Shown here: one piece after another, positions 33,459-42,963 of the stretch
Layout of the letters: each line of letters starts with the position of its first letter
How positions within the stretch are numbered: the stretch's first letter is position 1
From: Desertimonas flava
GTDB taxonomy: Bacteria; Actinomycetota; Acidimicrobiia; Acidimicrobiales; Ilumatobacteraceae
NCBI RefSeq assembly: GCF_003426815.1
Contig: NZ_QKYK01000030.1
Coordinates: 1 to 64,000 of the forward strand
Reading direction: 5' to 3'
Length of the DNA stretch: 64,000 nucleotides
Translations under genes and position numbers: made by a program
The notes under the pieces: model-generated
The model's input: the letters and a program-made list of their open reading frames with translations, nothing else
The model's database searches: none
What the model was told of the DNA's origin: nothing

Positions 33459-36052
33459 CGCCGCGATCCGTCCCCGACCAGCTGCCTCAGCACCGCTTTC
33501 CCGTCGACGAGTGGCGCTTCATCGAGCGGGAGTACGACGAGTCCCAGCTCCCGTTGACCGCCACCCTGTTCGCGCTCGGCAACGGCTATCTCGGTCTTCG
33601 CGGCGATCACGAGGAGGGGCGCGACGCCAACGACCCCGGCACCTACGTGAACGGTTTCCACGAGACGTGGAGCATCCATCACGCCGAGGACGCCTTCGGC
33701 TTCGCCACCACCGGCCAGACGATCGTCAACGTCCCCGACGCGAAGATCATGTCGCTGTACGTCGACGACGAGCCCTTCGATCTCGCCTTCGCCGACCTCG
33801 AGCACTACGAGCGTGTGCTCGATCTCCGCGCCGGCACGCTCGTCCGTGACGTCACGTGGCGGACCTCGTCGGGCAAGTTGATCCGCGTCCGGTCCGAACG
33901 GCTCGTCTCGCTGGCCCATCGGCACATCGCCGCCATCCGCTTCGAGGTGACGATGCTGCACGGCTCGGCACCCGTGCTGGTGACGTCGCGCCTGCTCAAC
34001 CGCCAGGACGCCGAGTTCGACGCCGATCCCGGCGCCTTCACCGAAGGGATGGGCACCGACCGGCCCGAGCGCGATCCGCGCCGTCACCGCACGTTCAACC
34101 ACCGGGTGCTCCAGTCGCGGGTGTTCAGCGGCACCGAACGTCAGCTGACACTGGGGTACCAGTGCACCAACAGCCAGATGTCGATCGCGTGCGCCGCCCG
34201 TCACGAGGTGGAGTCGGACGCCGACCTCGACACGGATGTCGAGGTCGCCCCGTCCGACGCCGCCCTCATCGTGACCGGCACGCTCGGCGCCGGCGAATCG
34301 TTGCGCATCACCAAGTTCGTCGCCTACCACACGTCCCGCTACGCCCCCGGCCGGGACGCCGAGGTGCTCGACGACGCCGACGAGCTCGTCGTCCGGTGCA
34401 ATCGCAGCCTCGATCGAGTCGAGCACCAGGGCTTCGACGCGCTGGTGAGCGAACAGAGCGACTGGCTCGACACGTTCTGGGACGCGACCGACGTCAAGCT
34501 CCACGCCGCCGGACCGGCCGCCGCCACCCAGATCGTCTCCGACCAGCAGGCGCTGCGCTGGAACCTCTTCCAGCTCGCCCAGGCATCGGCCCAGAGCGGC
34601 GAGCACGGCATCGCCGCCAAGGGGGTGACCGGTGGCGGCTACGAGGGCCACTACTTCTGGGACACCGAGATGTACGTCGCGCCGTTCCTGTCGTACACGG
34701 CGCCCGAGAAGGCGAGGCAGCTCCTGCGCTTCCGGTGGCGCATGCTTCCGGTGGCGCGGCAACGGGCCACGGCACTCAACCAGGTCGGCGCGTTGTACCC
34801 GTGGCGCACCATCAACGGCGAGGAGGCGTCGGCCTACTACGCCGCGGGCACGGCCCAGTACCACATCAACGCCGCGGTCGCCTTCGCCGTCAAGCGCTAC
34901 GTCGACGCGAGCGGCGACGTCGGGTTCCTCGCCGGTGACGGTGCCGAGGTGCTCGTCGAGACGGCCCGGCTGTGGAACGATCTCGGCTTCTACACGAGCC
35001 GGCTCAACGGCCACGGCCGGGCCAAGCGCGTGTTCCGCATCCACGGCGTCACCGGGCCCGACGAGTACACGGCGGTCGTCAACGACAACCTCTACACGAA
35101 CGTCATGGCCCGCTTCAATCTCCGGTACGCCGCTCGCGTGCTGGAGCTGCTCGGCGAGGTGGCGCCCGACGCGTTGGCCGCCGTGCGGCGCCGCGTCGAC
35201 CTCGCCGACGGCGAGACCGACGAGTGGATCGAAGCGGCCGAATCGATGTACCTGCCCTACGACGCCGAGCTCGGCATCCACCCGCAGGACTCCGACTTCC
35301 TCGAGCGCGAGCCCTGGGACTTCGCCAACACGCCGCCCGACAAGTACCCCCTGCTGCTGCACTTCCACCCGCTCGTCATCTACCGCCACCAGGTGCTCAA
35401 GCAGGCCGACGTCGTGCTGGCGGTCGCCCTGCGCAACGACCAGTTCTCCGCCGACGTCCGGCGGCGCAACTTCGACTACTACGACCCGATCACCACCGGT
35501 GACTCGTCCCTGTCGGCGTGTGTGCAGGCGATGGCCGCGGCGCAGATCGGCTACGAGGACCTCGCCGTCCGGTACTTCCGCGAGGCGCTGTACGTCGATC
35601 TCGCCGACCTTCACGGCAACACCCGCGACGGCGTGCACGTGGCATCGTGCGGCGGGGTGTGGGGCACGGTGGCGTTCGGCTTTGCCGGGCTGTTCGAGAC
35701 GGGCACCGCGCTGAGCTTCGACCCCATCCTCCCTCCCACCTGGGACGGCCTGACGTTCCGCATCCAGCGCCACGGCTCGCGACTCCGCGTCGATCTCGAC
35801 CCCGACGGCTGCACGGTCACCGTGGTCGACGGGCATCCCGTGCCGATCCACGTCACGGCCGGGTTCACCGGTCTGTCGCCCGAGCCGTCGGGTCCGGAGG
35901 AGATCGCCGCCCTGGCGGCGGCGGCCGAGGAGGCGCTCGCTGCGGACGGGTCGCTCGTCGTCAACGACGACGACTCCGACCGCGTCGTGCTCGTCGAGGC
36001 CGGCCAGTCGATCTACATCGCCGGCACCAAGCCGACCCTCACCCCTCCGTAA
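33455..36052 (+). CDS. Glycoside hydrolase family 65 disaccharide phosphorylase
   Basis: 865 residues, usual for the family. It has an N-terminal beta-sandwich (FALGNGYLGLRGDHEEG start), then the (alpha/alpha)6 catalytic barrel with GGGYEGHYFWDTEMY, LYPWRTINGEE and GVTGPDEYTAVVNDN; the general acid is E537 in GPDEY. A C-terminal beta domain closes the protein. GH65 enzymes with this layout phosphorolyse maltose, trehalose, kojibiose, nigerose or similar disaccharides; the substrate cannot be fixed from sequence alone. Partner of the upstream HAD enzyme. A Gly-poor, acidic tail (~40 residues) is extra. Confidence 0.92.
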   Translation: MTPRSVPDQLPQHRFPVDEWRFIEREYDESQLPLTATLFALGNGYLGLRGDHEEGRDANDPGTYVNGFHETWSIHHAEDAFGFATTGQTIVNVPDAKIMSLYVDDEPFDLAFADLEHYERVLDLRAGTLVRDVTWRTSSGKLIRVRSERLVSLAHRHIAAIRFEVTMLHGSAPVLVTSRLLNRQDAEFDADPGAFTEGMGTDRPERDPRRHRTFNHRVLQSRVFSGTERQLTLGYQCTNSQMSIACAARHEVESDADLDTDVEVAPSDAALIVTGTLGAGESLRITKFVAYHTSRYAPGRDAEVLDDADELVVRCNRSLDRVEHQGFDALVSEQSDWLDTFWDATDVKLHAAGPAAATQIVSDQQALRWNLFQLAQASAQSGEHGIAAKGVTGGGYEGHYFWDTEMYVAPFLSYTAPEKARQLLRFRWRMLPVARQRATALNQVGALYPWRTINGEEASAYYAAGTAQYHINAAVAFAVKRYVDASGDVGFLAGDGAEVLVETARLWNDLGFYTSRLNGHGRAKRVFRIHGVTGPDEYTAVVNDNLYTNVMARFNLRYAARVLELLGEVAPDALAAVRRRVDLADGETDEWIEAAESMYLPYDAELGIHPQDSDFLEREPWDFANTPPDKYPLLLHFHPLVIYRHQVLKQADVVLAVALRNDQFSADVRRRNFDYYDPITTGDSSLSACVQAMAAAQIGYEDLAVRYFREALYVDLADLHGNTRDGVHVASCGGVWGTVAFGFAGLFETGTALSFDPILPPTWDGLTFRIQRHGSRLRVDLDPDGCTVTVVDGHPVPIHVTAGFTGLSPEPSGPEEIAALAAAAEEALAADGSLVVNDDDSDRVVLVEAGQSIYIAGTKPTLTPP

Positions 36053-36063
36053 CCCGGCGCGTC

Positions 36064-36088
36064 ACAGATGGTGCCAGGCACCATCTGT
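36064..36088. terminator. Palindromic hairpin between GH65 and desaturase genes
   Basis: ACAGATGGTGCC, A, and the exact complement, 12 bp per arm, between the converging stops. The same arms occur, longer, at 49553-49585. Likely bidirectional terminator or a dispersed palindromic repeat. Confidence 0.65.
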
Positions 36089-36103
36089 TACGGCCTGGCA
36101 GGG

Positions 36104-37030
36104 TCAGGCGCCGGCGACGGCGACGGCTTCCTCGCGGCGCTCGGACAGGCGCTTGGCGACGCGCTCGCTCTTGGTCATGCGCGCCATCAGCCGCTCGCGC
36201 GACTGCTCGGCCTCGGCGTCGAGGCCCTCGAGGCGATCGACCTGCCAGTGGCGGATGATCATCGGCACGAGGATCTGCTCATGGTGGATCACCAGGTCGT
36301 ACACGCCGGCCTTGGCGATCGCCGCGGCGTGGCCGGCGAACCCGGGAATGCCCAGGCCGGGCATGGCGAATCCGCAGACCTGCTTCTCGATGGCCGGCAC
36401 GAGGGTATTCGGGCTCATCTCGATGGCCGCCGTGGCGAGGTCCCGATAGAAGAGGTGGTGGAGGTTCTCGTCGGCCGCCACCCGCATCATCACGTTGTAC
36501 CCGACCGGGTCGCCGAGCATCTTGCCGGTGTTGCGGTGGGCGATGCGCGTGGCGAGCTCCTGGAGGGTGAGGTACACGAACCCCTCGACGGTGGAATCGG
36601 GATCGGGCGTGATGCCGCCCGAGACCTGGGCCATCCGGGAACGCTCGAGCTCGATCGGATCGACGGCACGCGTGGTCATGAGATAGCCGTAGATCGCCAT
36701 CGAATGGCGGCCTTCTTCGGCCGTCCAGCGCTTCGACCAGGTGCCCCACGCTCCATCCGTACCGAACATCCGCTCGACCGAGCGGAAGTAATACGGCAGG
36801 TTGTCCTCGGTGAGGAGGTTGACGATCAGTGAGCTGCGCGCCGCGTCGTCGAGCCGGGCGCCCCCCAGGTCGGCGTCGGCCTCCGACCAGACCTCGTCGG
36901 GGGCGAAGTCCCGCCCGCGCGAGTAGGGGATCGTCTCGTGGGGGAACCACTCCTTGGTGGTGGTGAGGTGGCGTTCGAGCAGCGACGCGACCGTCGGTTC
37001 GAGTTCGCGAAGCAGTTCGGCGTCGTCCAT
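36104..37030 (-). CDS. Acyl-ACP desaturase, ferritin-like di-iron enzyme
   Basis: 308 residues of the FA_desaturase_2/DesA family, which puts a double bond into acyl-ACP chains. Di-iron ligands lie in LLTEDNLPYYFR, in TAEEGRHSMAIY (ExxH) and in VAADENLHHLFYRD (ExxH), with a further Glu in LTLQELATR. It is soluble, as expected. The ATG has a TAGGCT box 7 bases upstream and an 18-bp palindrome overlapping that box, so expression is probably repressor-controlled. The tail is Glu/Arg-rich and likely helical. Confidence 0.9.
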   Translation of the reverse strand: MDDAELLRELEPTVASLLERHLTTTKEWFPHETIPYSRGRDFAPDEVWSEADADLGGARLDDAARSSLIVNLLTEDNLPYYFRSVERMFGTDGAWGTWSKRWTAEEGRHSMAIYGYLMTTRAVDPIELERSRMAQVSGGITPDPDSTVEGFVYLTLQELATRIAHRNTGKMLGDPVGYNVMMRVAADENLHHLFYRDLATAAIEMSPNTLVPAIEKQVCGFAMPGLGIPGFAGHAAAIAKAGVYDLVIHHEQILVPMIIRHWQVDRLEGLDAEAEQSRERLMARMTKSERVAKRLSERREEAVAVAGA

Positions 37031-37040
37031 GACCGTCAGC

Positions 37041-37058
37041 CTACCTACCAGTAGGTAG
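37041..37058 (-). promoter_or_regulatory. 18-bp palindromic operator over the desaturase -10 box
   Basis: CTACCTACCAGTAGGTAG is a perfect palindrome with a 2-base centre, 10 bases upstream of the desaturase start codon. The predicted -10 box (TAGGCT on the minus strand, plus-strand 37038-37043) shares three bases with it. Size, symmetry and place fit a TetR-type operator, a frequent mode of control for fatty-acid desaturase genes. The regulator is not in this window. Confidence 0.7.
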
Positions 37059-37087
37059 ACGCGCCAGGCGCGCCCCTGTGAATGGTG

Positions 37088-38314
37088 TCAGAGCGTCTCG
37101 ACCACGAGGTCGGCGAAGCCGGCGGCTGCGGCAGCGGCGATCACGGCCTGCGCGTGGTCGGGACCGCGGACCTCGAACGTCGCGTGCACGCCGGTCTTGC
37201 GGACACTGAGATCGAGGCCCTCACGCTGGTGCTGCACCTCGATCAGGTTGGCGCCGGCCTTGGCGAAGGCGGCGAGGAAGCGCACCAGGCTGCCCGGGCG
37301 GTCGTCGATGCGGGCGAAGATCACGAGACGCCGGCCGGCGGCGTTCTCGTGCCGCCGGATCAGGCCGGGCACCACCCCGAGGTCGACGTTGCCGCCCGAC
37401 AGCACCACACACGTCGTGCCCGACGCCGCCGGACGGACCACACCGGCCTGGAGCGCGGCCACACCGACGGCGCCCGCCCCCTCGACGTAGAGCTTCGAAC
37501 GCTCCATCAGCATCACCATGGCGTCGGCGATGGCGTCCTCGGCGACCGTCACGATGTCGTCGAGCCAGCGCTCGACGAGCGGGCGGGTGATCACCCCTGG
37601 CCGCTTAACAGCGATGCCGTCGGCGAGCGTGGCGACCGGGCCGGTGGCCAGCGTCCCCCCTGCGTACGGCGCACACACCGACGCCTGCACCCCGACCACG
37701 CGGACGTCGGGACGCCGTGACTTGACGGCGATCGCCACGCCTGCGGCGAGGCCCCCGCCACCGAGCGGCACGACGACCGTCGCCAGGTCGTCGAGATCGT
37801 CGATCAACTCGAGGCCGAGCGTGCCCTGACCGGCCACCACCGCCGGATCGTCGTAGGGGTGACAGAACGCCCGGCCCTCACGGTCGGCCATCGCCTTCGC
37901 CGCGGCGACGGCCTCGTCGAGCGACTCGCCTCCTTCCACCACCCTGGCGCCGTAGGTCTGGCAGGCCTCGATCTTGGTGATCGGCGCGCCGGCGGGTACG
38001 AAGATGTCACACGGCACACCGAAGTACTGGGCGGCGAACGCCACGGCCTGGGCGTGATTCCCGGCGCTTCCGGCCGTCACACCGAAGCGGGCCTCGCCGC
38101 CGAGCGTCGCCAGCTTGTTCATCGCCCCGCGGATCTTGAAGGCGCCCGTCCGCTGCAGGCTCTCGGCCTTGAGCACCACCGGCCGGTCGTACTGGCCGGA
38201 CAGCGCAGCCGACGCCACCACGGGTGTGTGGCGTATGACCGCGCCCACCACGTCGCGTGCCGCCGTGATGTCCTCGGGTGAGACGCCCGGGCCGTCCGCC
38301 CCGCTGTCGTTCAT
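37088..38314 (-). CDS. ilvA: Threonine ammonia-lyase (biosynthetic/catabolic type with ACT domain)
   Basis: 408 residues from the ATG at 38314. PLP is bound by K60 in RTGAFKIRG, with the GSAGNHAQ phosphate/substrate loop and the GGGGLAAG glycine loop. A C-terminal ~80-residue ACT-like domain (VIFARIDDRPGSLVRFL) gives feedback control. It converts threonine to 2-oxobutyrate, the first isoleucine step. Longer in-frame starts exist but a TACTGT box 8 bases before this ATG and the start of homology favour it. Divergent from the second nuo operon. Confidence 0.92.
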   Translation of the reverse strand: MNDSGADGPGVSPEDITAARDVVGAVIRHTPVVASAALSGQYDRPVVLKAESLQRTGAFKIRGAMNKLATLGGEARFGVTAGSAGNHAQAVAFAAQYFGVPCDIFVPAGAPITKIEACQTYGARVVEGGESLDEAVAAAKAMADREGRAFCHPYDDPAVVAGQGTLGLELIDDLDDLATVVVPLGGGGLAAGVAIAVKSRRPDVRVVGVQASVCAPYAGGTLATGPVATLADGIAVKRPGVITRPLVERWLDDIVTVAEDAIADAMVMLMERSKLYVEGAGAVGVAALQAGVVRPAASGTTCVVLSGGNVDLGVVPGLIRRHENAAGRRLVIFARIDDRPGSLVRFLAAFAKAGANLIEVQHQREGLDLSVRKTGVHATFEVRGPDHAQAVIAAAAAAGFADLVVETL

Positions 38315-38474
38315 CGGCTCGCACAGTAGACGTCGGGGCCTCGGTCGGCGCCCGCGACGCAACCGCGACGCAACTGCGCGGTCCCGCCGCAGTACGTTCG
38401 TCGACGGCGACCGCGGACTTTCCGCGCCCACTGGTTGGGAGGGCATTCGGGAAGGTTGGTAGCGTCCTGGCCGC
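38315..38474. promoter_or_regulatory. Divergent promoter region of ilvA and the second nuo operon
   Basis: TACTGT (minus strand, plus coordinates 38323-38328) lies 8 bases before ilvA, and TAGCGT (38460-38465) 9 bases before nuoA of complex 2; neither gene has a clear Shine-Dalgarno, so both look leaderless. In between is an 11-bp unit, CCGCGACGCAA, exactly repeated back to back (38352-38373), a possible activator or repressor site. Confidence 0.55.
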
Positions 38475-38840
38475 ATGTCGTCGTTCTTGCGGGACTATCT
38501 CACCGTCATCTGGTTCGGCACCGCCGCGCTCGTGCTCGGCGGGCTGCTTCTCGGCATCGCGTCGATCGTCCGACCGTTCAAGCCGACGCCGGCCAAGCTG
38601 ATCGCCTACGAGAGCGGTGTCGACCCCGTCGGCATTGGGTGGTCGCAGAGCCAGATCCGCTACTACGTGTTCGCGCTGCTCTTCGTCATCTTCGACGTCG
38701 AGGCGGTGTTCATCTTCCCCTGGGCCGCCAACATCGAGCGCTACGGCACGTTCGGGCTGATCGTCATGGTCGCCTTCATCGTGCTGCTCCTCGACGGACT
38801 GCTCTACGCCTGGAAGCGAGGGTTGCTGCGGTGGGTCTAG
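38475..38840 (+). CDS. nuoA: NADH-quinone oxidoreductase-like subunit A (complex 2)
   Basis: 121 residues, three membrane helices, with the conserved loop [13 protein letters not shown] and [21 protein letters not shown]. It lacks the long C-terminal tail of the complex 1 copy. First gene of the operon that has no nuoE, F or G. Its TAG stop lies inside the start region of nuoB. Confidence 0.95.
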   Translation: MSSFLRDYLTVIWFGTAALVLGGLLLGIASIVRPFKPTPAKLIAYESGVDPVGIGWSQSQIRYYVFALLFVIFDVEAVFIFPWAANIERYGTFGLIVMVAFIVLLLDGLLYAWKRGLLRWV

Positions 38841-39385
38841 TCGATCGCGGGCGGATGCCCGGCGCCATCACCAAGCTGATGAACATCGGCCGCTCCTATT
38901 CGATGTGGGTCTACCAGTGGGGTCTCGCCTGCTGCGCCATCGAGATGGGCGCGGCGTTCGCCTCGCCGCGCTACGACGTCATGCGCCTCGGGGTCATCCC
39001 GCTGCCGGCCAGCCCCCGCCAGGCCGACTTCGTGGTCATCTCGGGCACGGTCACCGACAAGATGGCCCCGGCCATCCTGCGCCTCTACGAGCAGATGCCG
39101 GAGCCGAAGTACGTCATCTCGATGGGTTCGTGCGCCAACTGCGGCGGCCCGTACTGGGACAGCTACTCGGTCACCAAGGGCGTCGACCAGCTGATCCCCG
39201 TCGACATCTACGTCCCCGGCTGCCCGCCCCGGCCCGAGGCACTGCTCGAGGGCATCGTCCTGCTCCAGCAGAAGATCAAGAACGAGGACGTCGCCGCCAA
39301 GTGGCGGCAAGCGGCGTCACCGGGTCGCGACGACGTCATCCCCAAACGCGAGCCGATCGTCGTCGGTGGTGGTGACATCCGATGA
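38831..39385 (+). CDS. nuoB: NADH-quinone oxidoreductase-like subunit B (complex 2)
   Basis: 184 residues from a GTG that overlaps the end of nuoA by 10 bases. All cluster N2 cysteines are present: CC in [11 protein letters not shown] in SCANCGG and C in PGCPP. The second motif differs from complex 1 ([15 protein letters not shown] against [12 protein letters not shown]), showing that the two copies are old paralogues rather than a recent duplication. A later ATG (38855) would give a shorter N-terminus. Confidence 0.95.
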   Translation: MGLVDRGRMPGAITKLMNIGRSYSMWVYQWGLACCAIEMGAAFASPRYDVMRLGVIPLPASPRQADFVVISGTVTDKMAPAILRLYEQMPEPKYVISMGSCANCGGPYWDSYSVTKGVDQLIPVDIYVPGCPPRPEALLEGIVLLQQKIKNEDVAAKWRQAASPGRDDVIPKREPIVVGGGDIR

Positions 39386-40239
39386 GCGAGACCACCGACT
39401 CCCCGGTGGCCGAGCTCCCCGGCGACGGGCTGCGTGAGGGCATCGTCGACGAACTGCGCCGGCAGATCGGCGACGCCCTCGTCGACCACGTCCTCAAGCC
39501 CCAAGACGACCTGTGGATCCGCGTGCGCACCGACGCGTGGGAGGCCACCGGCCGGGCCCTGCGGTCGATGGGTTTCGAGTACTTCTGCTACCTGTCGGCG
39601 ATCGACTGGAAGCCGTCGCCCTGGGGACGTGGGGAGGAAGATCCGACGGAGCCACCGCCGGAACGGTCCACCGAGATCAAGCAGGGCTACGCCGGCGGCG
39701 AGACGCGCTTCCAGGTGCTCGCCCGCGTGGTCGATCCCCGGCGTCACGTGGGCGTCACGCTGAAGGCCGACGTCCCCGACGATGCGCTCTCGATCGCCTC
39801 GTGGCACGCCGTCTACCTCGGCGCCAACTGGCACGAGCGCGAGACGCACGAGATGTTCGGCATCTCGTTCGACGGCCACCCCGACCTACGCAACATGTAC
39901 CTGCCGACCGGCTTCGAGGGCTATCCGTTGCGCAAGGACTTCCCGCTGCTGGCCCGGCACGTGAAGCCGTGGCCGGGCATCGTCGACGTCGAGCCGATGC
40001 CGGCCGAGGAGCCCGAGGAGGCGCCGGCGGCCGAGGAGGCGCCGGCGGCCGAGGCCGCGACTGCCGAGGGCGCACCTGCCGAGGGCGCACCTGCCGAGAC
40101 GGCGCCCGAAGCGGCCCCCCTGCCGGAGGCGGCCGAGGCGCCCGAGCAGGCCGCCGATCCGGCCGATGCCACCGCCGAGACCGCGGCGGACGCCCCCGAC
40201 CCCGAACCGGCTCCCGCTCCCGAGGAAGGTGAGTCGTGA
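39382..40239 (+). CDS. nuoC: NADH-quinone oxidoreductase-like subunit C with acidic Ala/Pro/Glu tail (complex 2)
   Basis: 285 residues. The conserved part (about 20-205) has [19 protein letters not shown] and [11 protein letters not shown] 25-residue insertion with many Glu/Pro lies near residue 75. The last ~80 residues are almost only Ala, Pro and Glu, with repeated PAAEE and AEGAP units, and would be disordered and strongly acidic. The complex 1 copy lacks this tail. In a complex without NuoEFG the tail might help dock an electron donor; that is speculation. Confidence 0.93.
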   Translation: MSETTDSPVAELPGDGLREGIVDELRRQIGDALVDHVLKPQDDLWIRVRTDAWEATGRALRSMGFEYFCYLSAIDWKPSPWGRGEEDPTEPPPERSTEIKQGYAGGETRFQVLARVVDPRRHVGVTLKADVPDDALSIASWHAVYLGANWHERETHEMFGISFDGHPDLRNMYLPTGFEGYPLRKDFPLLARHVKPWPGIVDVEPMPAEEPEEAPAAEEAPAAEAATAEGAPAEGAPAETAPEAAPLPEAAEAPEQAADPADATAETAADAPDPEPAPAPEEGES

Positions 40240-41411
40240 CCGACCTGTTGTCGCAGCGCGAGCAGCTCAACTACATCGCCGCCCAAGCGGCCGACGCCCG
40301 CCTCAACGTCGAGCTCGAGACCGAGGGCATGACCCTCAACATCGGGCCGCAGCACCCGGCCACGCACGGCACGCTGCGCATCATCGTGCGCCTCGACGGC
40401 GAGCAGGTGGTGTGGGCCGAGCCGTCGGCCGGCTACATGCACCGCGGCTACGAGAAGCTCACCGAGGTGCGGACCTACCCGCAGGTCACCACGCTGGTGA
40501 ACCGCATCGACTGGCTCGGCAGCTTCGCCAACGAGGTGCCGTTCATCCTCGCCGCTGAGAAGCTGATGGAGGTCGAGGCGCCGCCGCGCGCCCAGCACAT
40601 CCGCACGATCCTCTTCGAGCTCAGCCGCATCGCCAACATCGTCCTGTTCCTCGGCGACCTCGGCGTGCAGCTCGGCGCCGTCACGCCGGCGTTCTTCGCC
40701 TTCCGTGACCGCGAGCACGTGCTCAACCTCATCGAGTCGGCGACCGGCGGCCGGTTCCACCCCAACTTCGACCGCATCGGCGGCCTCAAGGACGACCTGC
40801 CCAAGGGCTTCGTCGAGGAGACCCGCCAGGTGATGAAGAAGATCCGCCAGTTCTGCGACGAGAACGAGGATCTCCTCATCGGCAACGAGATCTTTCAGGC
40901 CCGCACCCGTGGCGTCGGCATCATCCCGCGCGACATCGCCCTGCAGTACGGCCTCTCCGGCCCCAACCTGCGGGCCAGCGGCGTCGACTGGGACCTGCGC
41001 CGGGACCAGAAGCTGCCGATGGCGTGGGACAAGGTCGACTGGAAGGTGTGGACGCATCCCGACGGCGACAGCTTCGCCCGCTGCTGGGTCCGCCTCCAGG
41101 AGACCCGCGAGGCCACCAAGATCGTCGACCAGCTGCTCGACACGCTGCCGGCCGGGCCGATCATGGCCAAGGTGCCCCGCATCATCAAGGTGCCCGAGGG
41201 CGAGGCCTGGGTGTCCACCGAGAACCCGTTGGGGGAGATGGGCTACTACGTCGTCTCCAAGGGTGACCTCGGCCCGTTCCGTGTCAAGATCCGCTCGGCC
41301 AGCTTCAACAACGTCTCCATCGCCTCGTGGGTGCTGCGCGGCGTCTACGTTCCCGACGTGATCGCCATCCTCGCCAGCCTCTACTTCATCCTGGGTGACA
41401 TCGACAGATGA
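40236..41411 (+). CDS. nuoD: NADH-quinone oxidoreductase-like subunit D (complex 2)
   Basis: 391 residues from a GTG overlapping nuoC (GTGA). GPQHPATHGTLR carries the quinone-site histidine, and the following loop is GYMHRGYEKL, with Arg at the position of human NDUFS2 R85, the residue methylated by NDUFAF7. Complex 1 NuoD has Thr there. It ends in FILGDIDR. No hydrogenase-type NiFe cysteines are present, so it is a quinone-reducing complex, not a hydrogenase. Confidence 0.96.
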   Translation: MTDLLSQREQLNYIAAQAADARLNVELETEGMTLNIGPQHPATHGTLRIIVRLDGEQVVWAEPSAGYMHRGYEKLTEVRTYPQVTTLVNRIDWLGSFANEVPFILAAEKLMEVEAPPRAQHIRTILFELSRIANIVLFLGDLGVQLGAVTPAFFAFRDREHVLNLIESATGGRFHPNFDRIGGLKDDLPKGFVEETRQVMKKIRQFCDENEDLLIGNEIFQARTRGVGIIPRDIALQYGLSGPNLRASGVDWDLRRDQKLPMAWDKVDWKVWTHPDGDSFARCWVRLQETREATKIVDQLLDTLPAGPIMAKVPRIIKVPEGEAWVSTENPLGEMGYYVVSKGDLGPFRVKIRSASFNNVSIASWVLRGVYVPDVIAILASLYFILGDIDR

Positions 41412-42466
41412 TCTCGAGCGTCCTGTCCGTGAGCATCCCCTACTGGGGGCAGTCGCTGCTGCGCGTCCTCGGTGGCATCGTCGCCGTGCTCCTGCCGGCC
41501 GGCACCATCGTCTACCTCTTCCTCTTCAAGATGATGTCGTTCATGCAGAGCCGCCTCGGGCCGATGGAAGCCGGCCCCTACGGCTCGATGCAGCTCTTCG
41601 CCGAGGTCGGCAAGTGGCTGCAGAAGGAAGACCTCGCGCCGGAGAAGGCCGACCACCGCATCTTCAAGATGGCGCCGCTCATCGTGCTGGTGTCGACGTT
41701 CCTCCTCGTCGCCGCCATCCCGTTCGGCCCTGATGCGTGGCTCACGAACTTCGAGGCCGGCGTGTTCTACGCCCTCGCCGTGTCGTCGATCAGCGTGCTC
41801 GGCATCCTCGTCGCCGGCTGGGCGAGCGCCAACAAGTACTCGCTGCTCGGCGGTCTGCGTGCCGCCGGTCAGCTGATCGCCTACGAGCTGCCGATGGTGC
41901 TCGCCGTGATCGGCGTGGTCATCCAGGCCGGCTCGATGAACATGCAGGACATCGTCGTCGCCCAGAACACGGGCGAGATCTTCGGCCTGTCGCTCATCGC
42001 CAACCCCTACGTCCTCACCCAGTTCATCGGCTTCGTGGTGTTCATGATCGCCATCCAGGCCGAGCTGACGCAGCCGCCGTTCGACATGCCGATCGCCGAG
42101 TCCGAGCTCGTGTCGGGCTACATGACCGAGTACTCGGGCTTCCGCTTCCTCATCTTCTTCATCGCCGAGTTCGCCACCGTCGGCGTGTTCTCGCTGATCG
42201 CATCGGTGCTGTTCCTCGGCGGCTGGGGCATCCCGTTCTCGTGGTTCGACTGGGCCGGACTCGACGACGTCGCCGACTGGATGAACGTCGCCGGGCCGCT
42301 GATCCTCTTCACCAAGATGATCCTGCTCAGCTTCATCATCATGTGGGTGCGCTTCAGCTTCCCCCGGTTCCGTGAGGACCAGCTGCAGCGCTTCGCCTGG
42401 AAGGTGTTGATCCCCGTGTCGATCGCCAACATCGTCGTCACCGCCATCCTGAAGGTTGCAGTCTGA
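41408..42466 (+). CDS. nuoH: NADH-quinone oxidoreductase-like subunit H (complex 2)
   Basis: 352 residues, about eight membrane helices. [20 protein letters not shown] replaces the usual ERK...RLGPN loop with a clear variant. The acidic loop [20 protein letters not shown] and [13 protein letters not shown] are intact. ATGA overlap with nuoD; nuoI starts 3 bases after its end. Since nuoE-G are missing, nuoH directly follows nuoD. Confidence 0.96.
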   Translation: MISSVLSVSIPYWGQSLLRVLGGIVAVLLPAGTIVYLFLFKMMSFMQSRLGPMEAGPYGSMQLFAEVGKWLQKEDLAPEKADHRIFKMAPLIVLVSTFLLVAAIPFGPDAWLTNFEAGVFYALAVSSISVLGILVAGWASANKYSLLGGLRAAGQLIAYELPMVLAVIGVVIQAGSMNMQDIVVAQNTGEIFGLSLIANPYVLTQFIGFVVFMIAIQAELTQPPFDMPIAESELVSGYMTEYSGFRFLIFFIAEFATVGVFSLIASVLFLGGWGIPFSWFDWAGLDDVADWMNVAGPLILFTKMILLSFIIMWVRFSFPRFREDQLQRFAWKVLIPVSIANIVVTAILKVAV

Positions 42467-42468
42467 CC

Positions 42469-42963
42469 ATGCCGATCAAGCCGAAGATGCCGGGCCTGGC
42501 GAAGGGCATGGGCGTCACCCTGAAGACGCTCGGCAAGACGCTGCGCCACGGTGCCGACACCGTGCAGTACCCGCGGGAGAAGGAGGCGCCGCCCACCCGC
42601 GCTCGCGGCGTCATCGCCCTTCGCGAGGACAATTGCACCGTGTGCATGCTGTGCGCCCGCTCGTGCCCCGACTGGTGCATCTACATCGAGGGCCACAAGC
42701 AGCTCGCCCCGCCCCGACGCGCCGGCGGCAAACCGCGCTCGGTCAGCAACCTCGACCGCTTCGACATCGACTTCGCCCTGTGCATGTACTGCGGCATCTG
42801 CGTCGAGGTGTGCCCCTTCGACGCCCTGTTCTGGAGCCCAGAGTACGAGTACTCCGAACCCCGCATCGCCGACCTCCTCCACGACAAGGAGAAGCTCGGC
42901 GAGTGGATGGAGACCGTGCCCGAGGCACCCGAGCTCGAGGCCGGCGCGGAGAAGAAGAAGTGA
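42469..42963 (+). CDS. nuoI: NADH-quinone oxidoreductase-like subunit I (complex 2)
   Basis: 164 residues with two 4Fe-4S motifs, [15 protein letters not shown] and [12 protein letters not shown]. Shorter than the complex 1 copy and with a Lys-rich C-terminal end. In an 11-subunit complex it would be the entry point for electrons, because there is no NuoEFG; a reduced ferredoxin is the usual donor in such complexes in cyanobacteria, chloroplasts and archaea. The stop overlaps a linker mini-ORF. Confidence 0.95.
   Translation: MPIKPKMPGLAKGMGVTLKTLGKTLRHGADTVQYPREKEAPPTRARGVIALREDNCTVCMLCARSCPDWCIYIEGHKQLAPPRRAGGKPRSVSNLDRFDIDFALCMYCGICVEVCPFDALFWSPEYEYSEPRIADLLHDKEKLGEWMETVPEAPELEAGAEKKK

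Noticed and set aside
40236-41411. NuoD of complex 2 as a [NiFe]-hydrogenase large subunit
   Set aside because: The N- and C-terminal CxxC pairs that bind NiFe are missing and the quinone-site GPQHPATHG is present.
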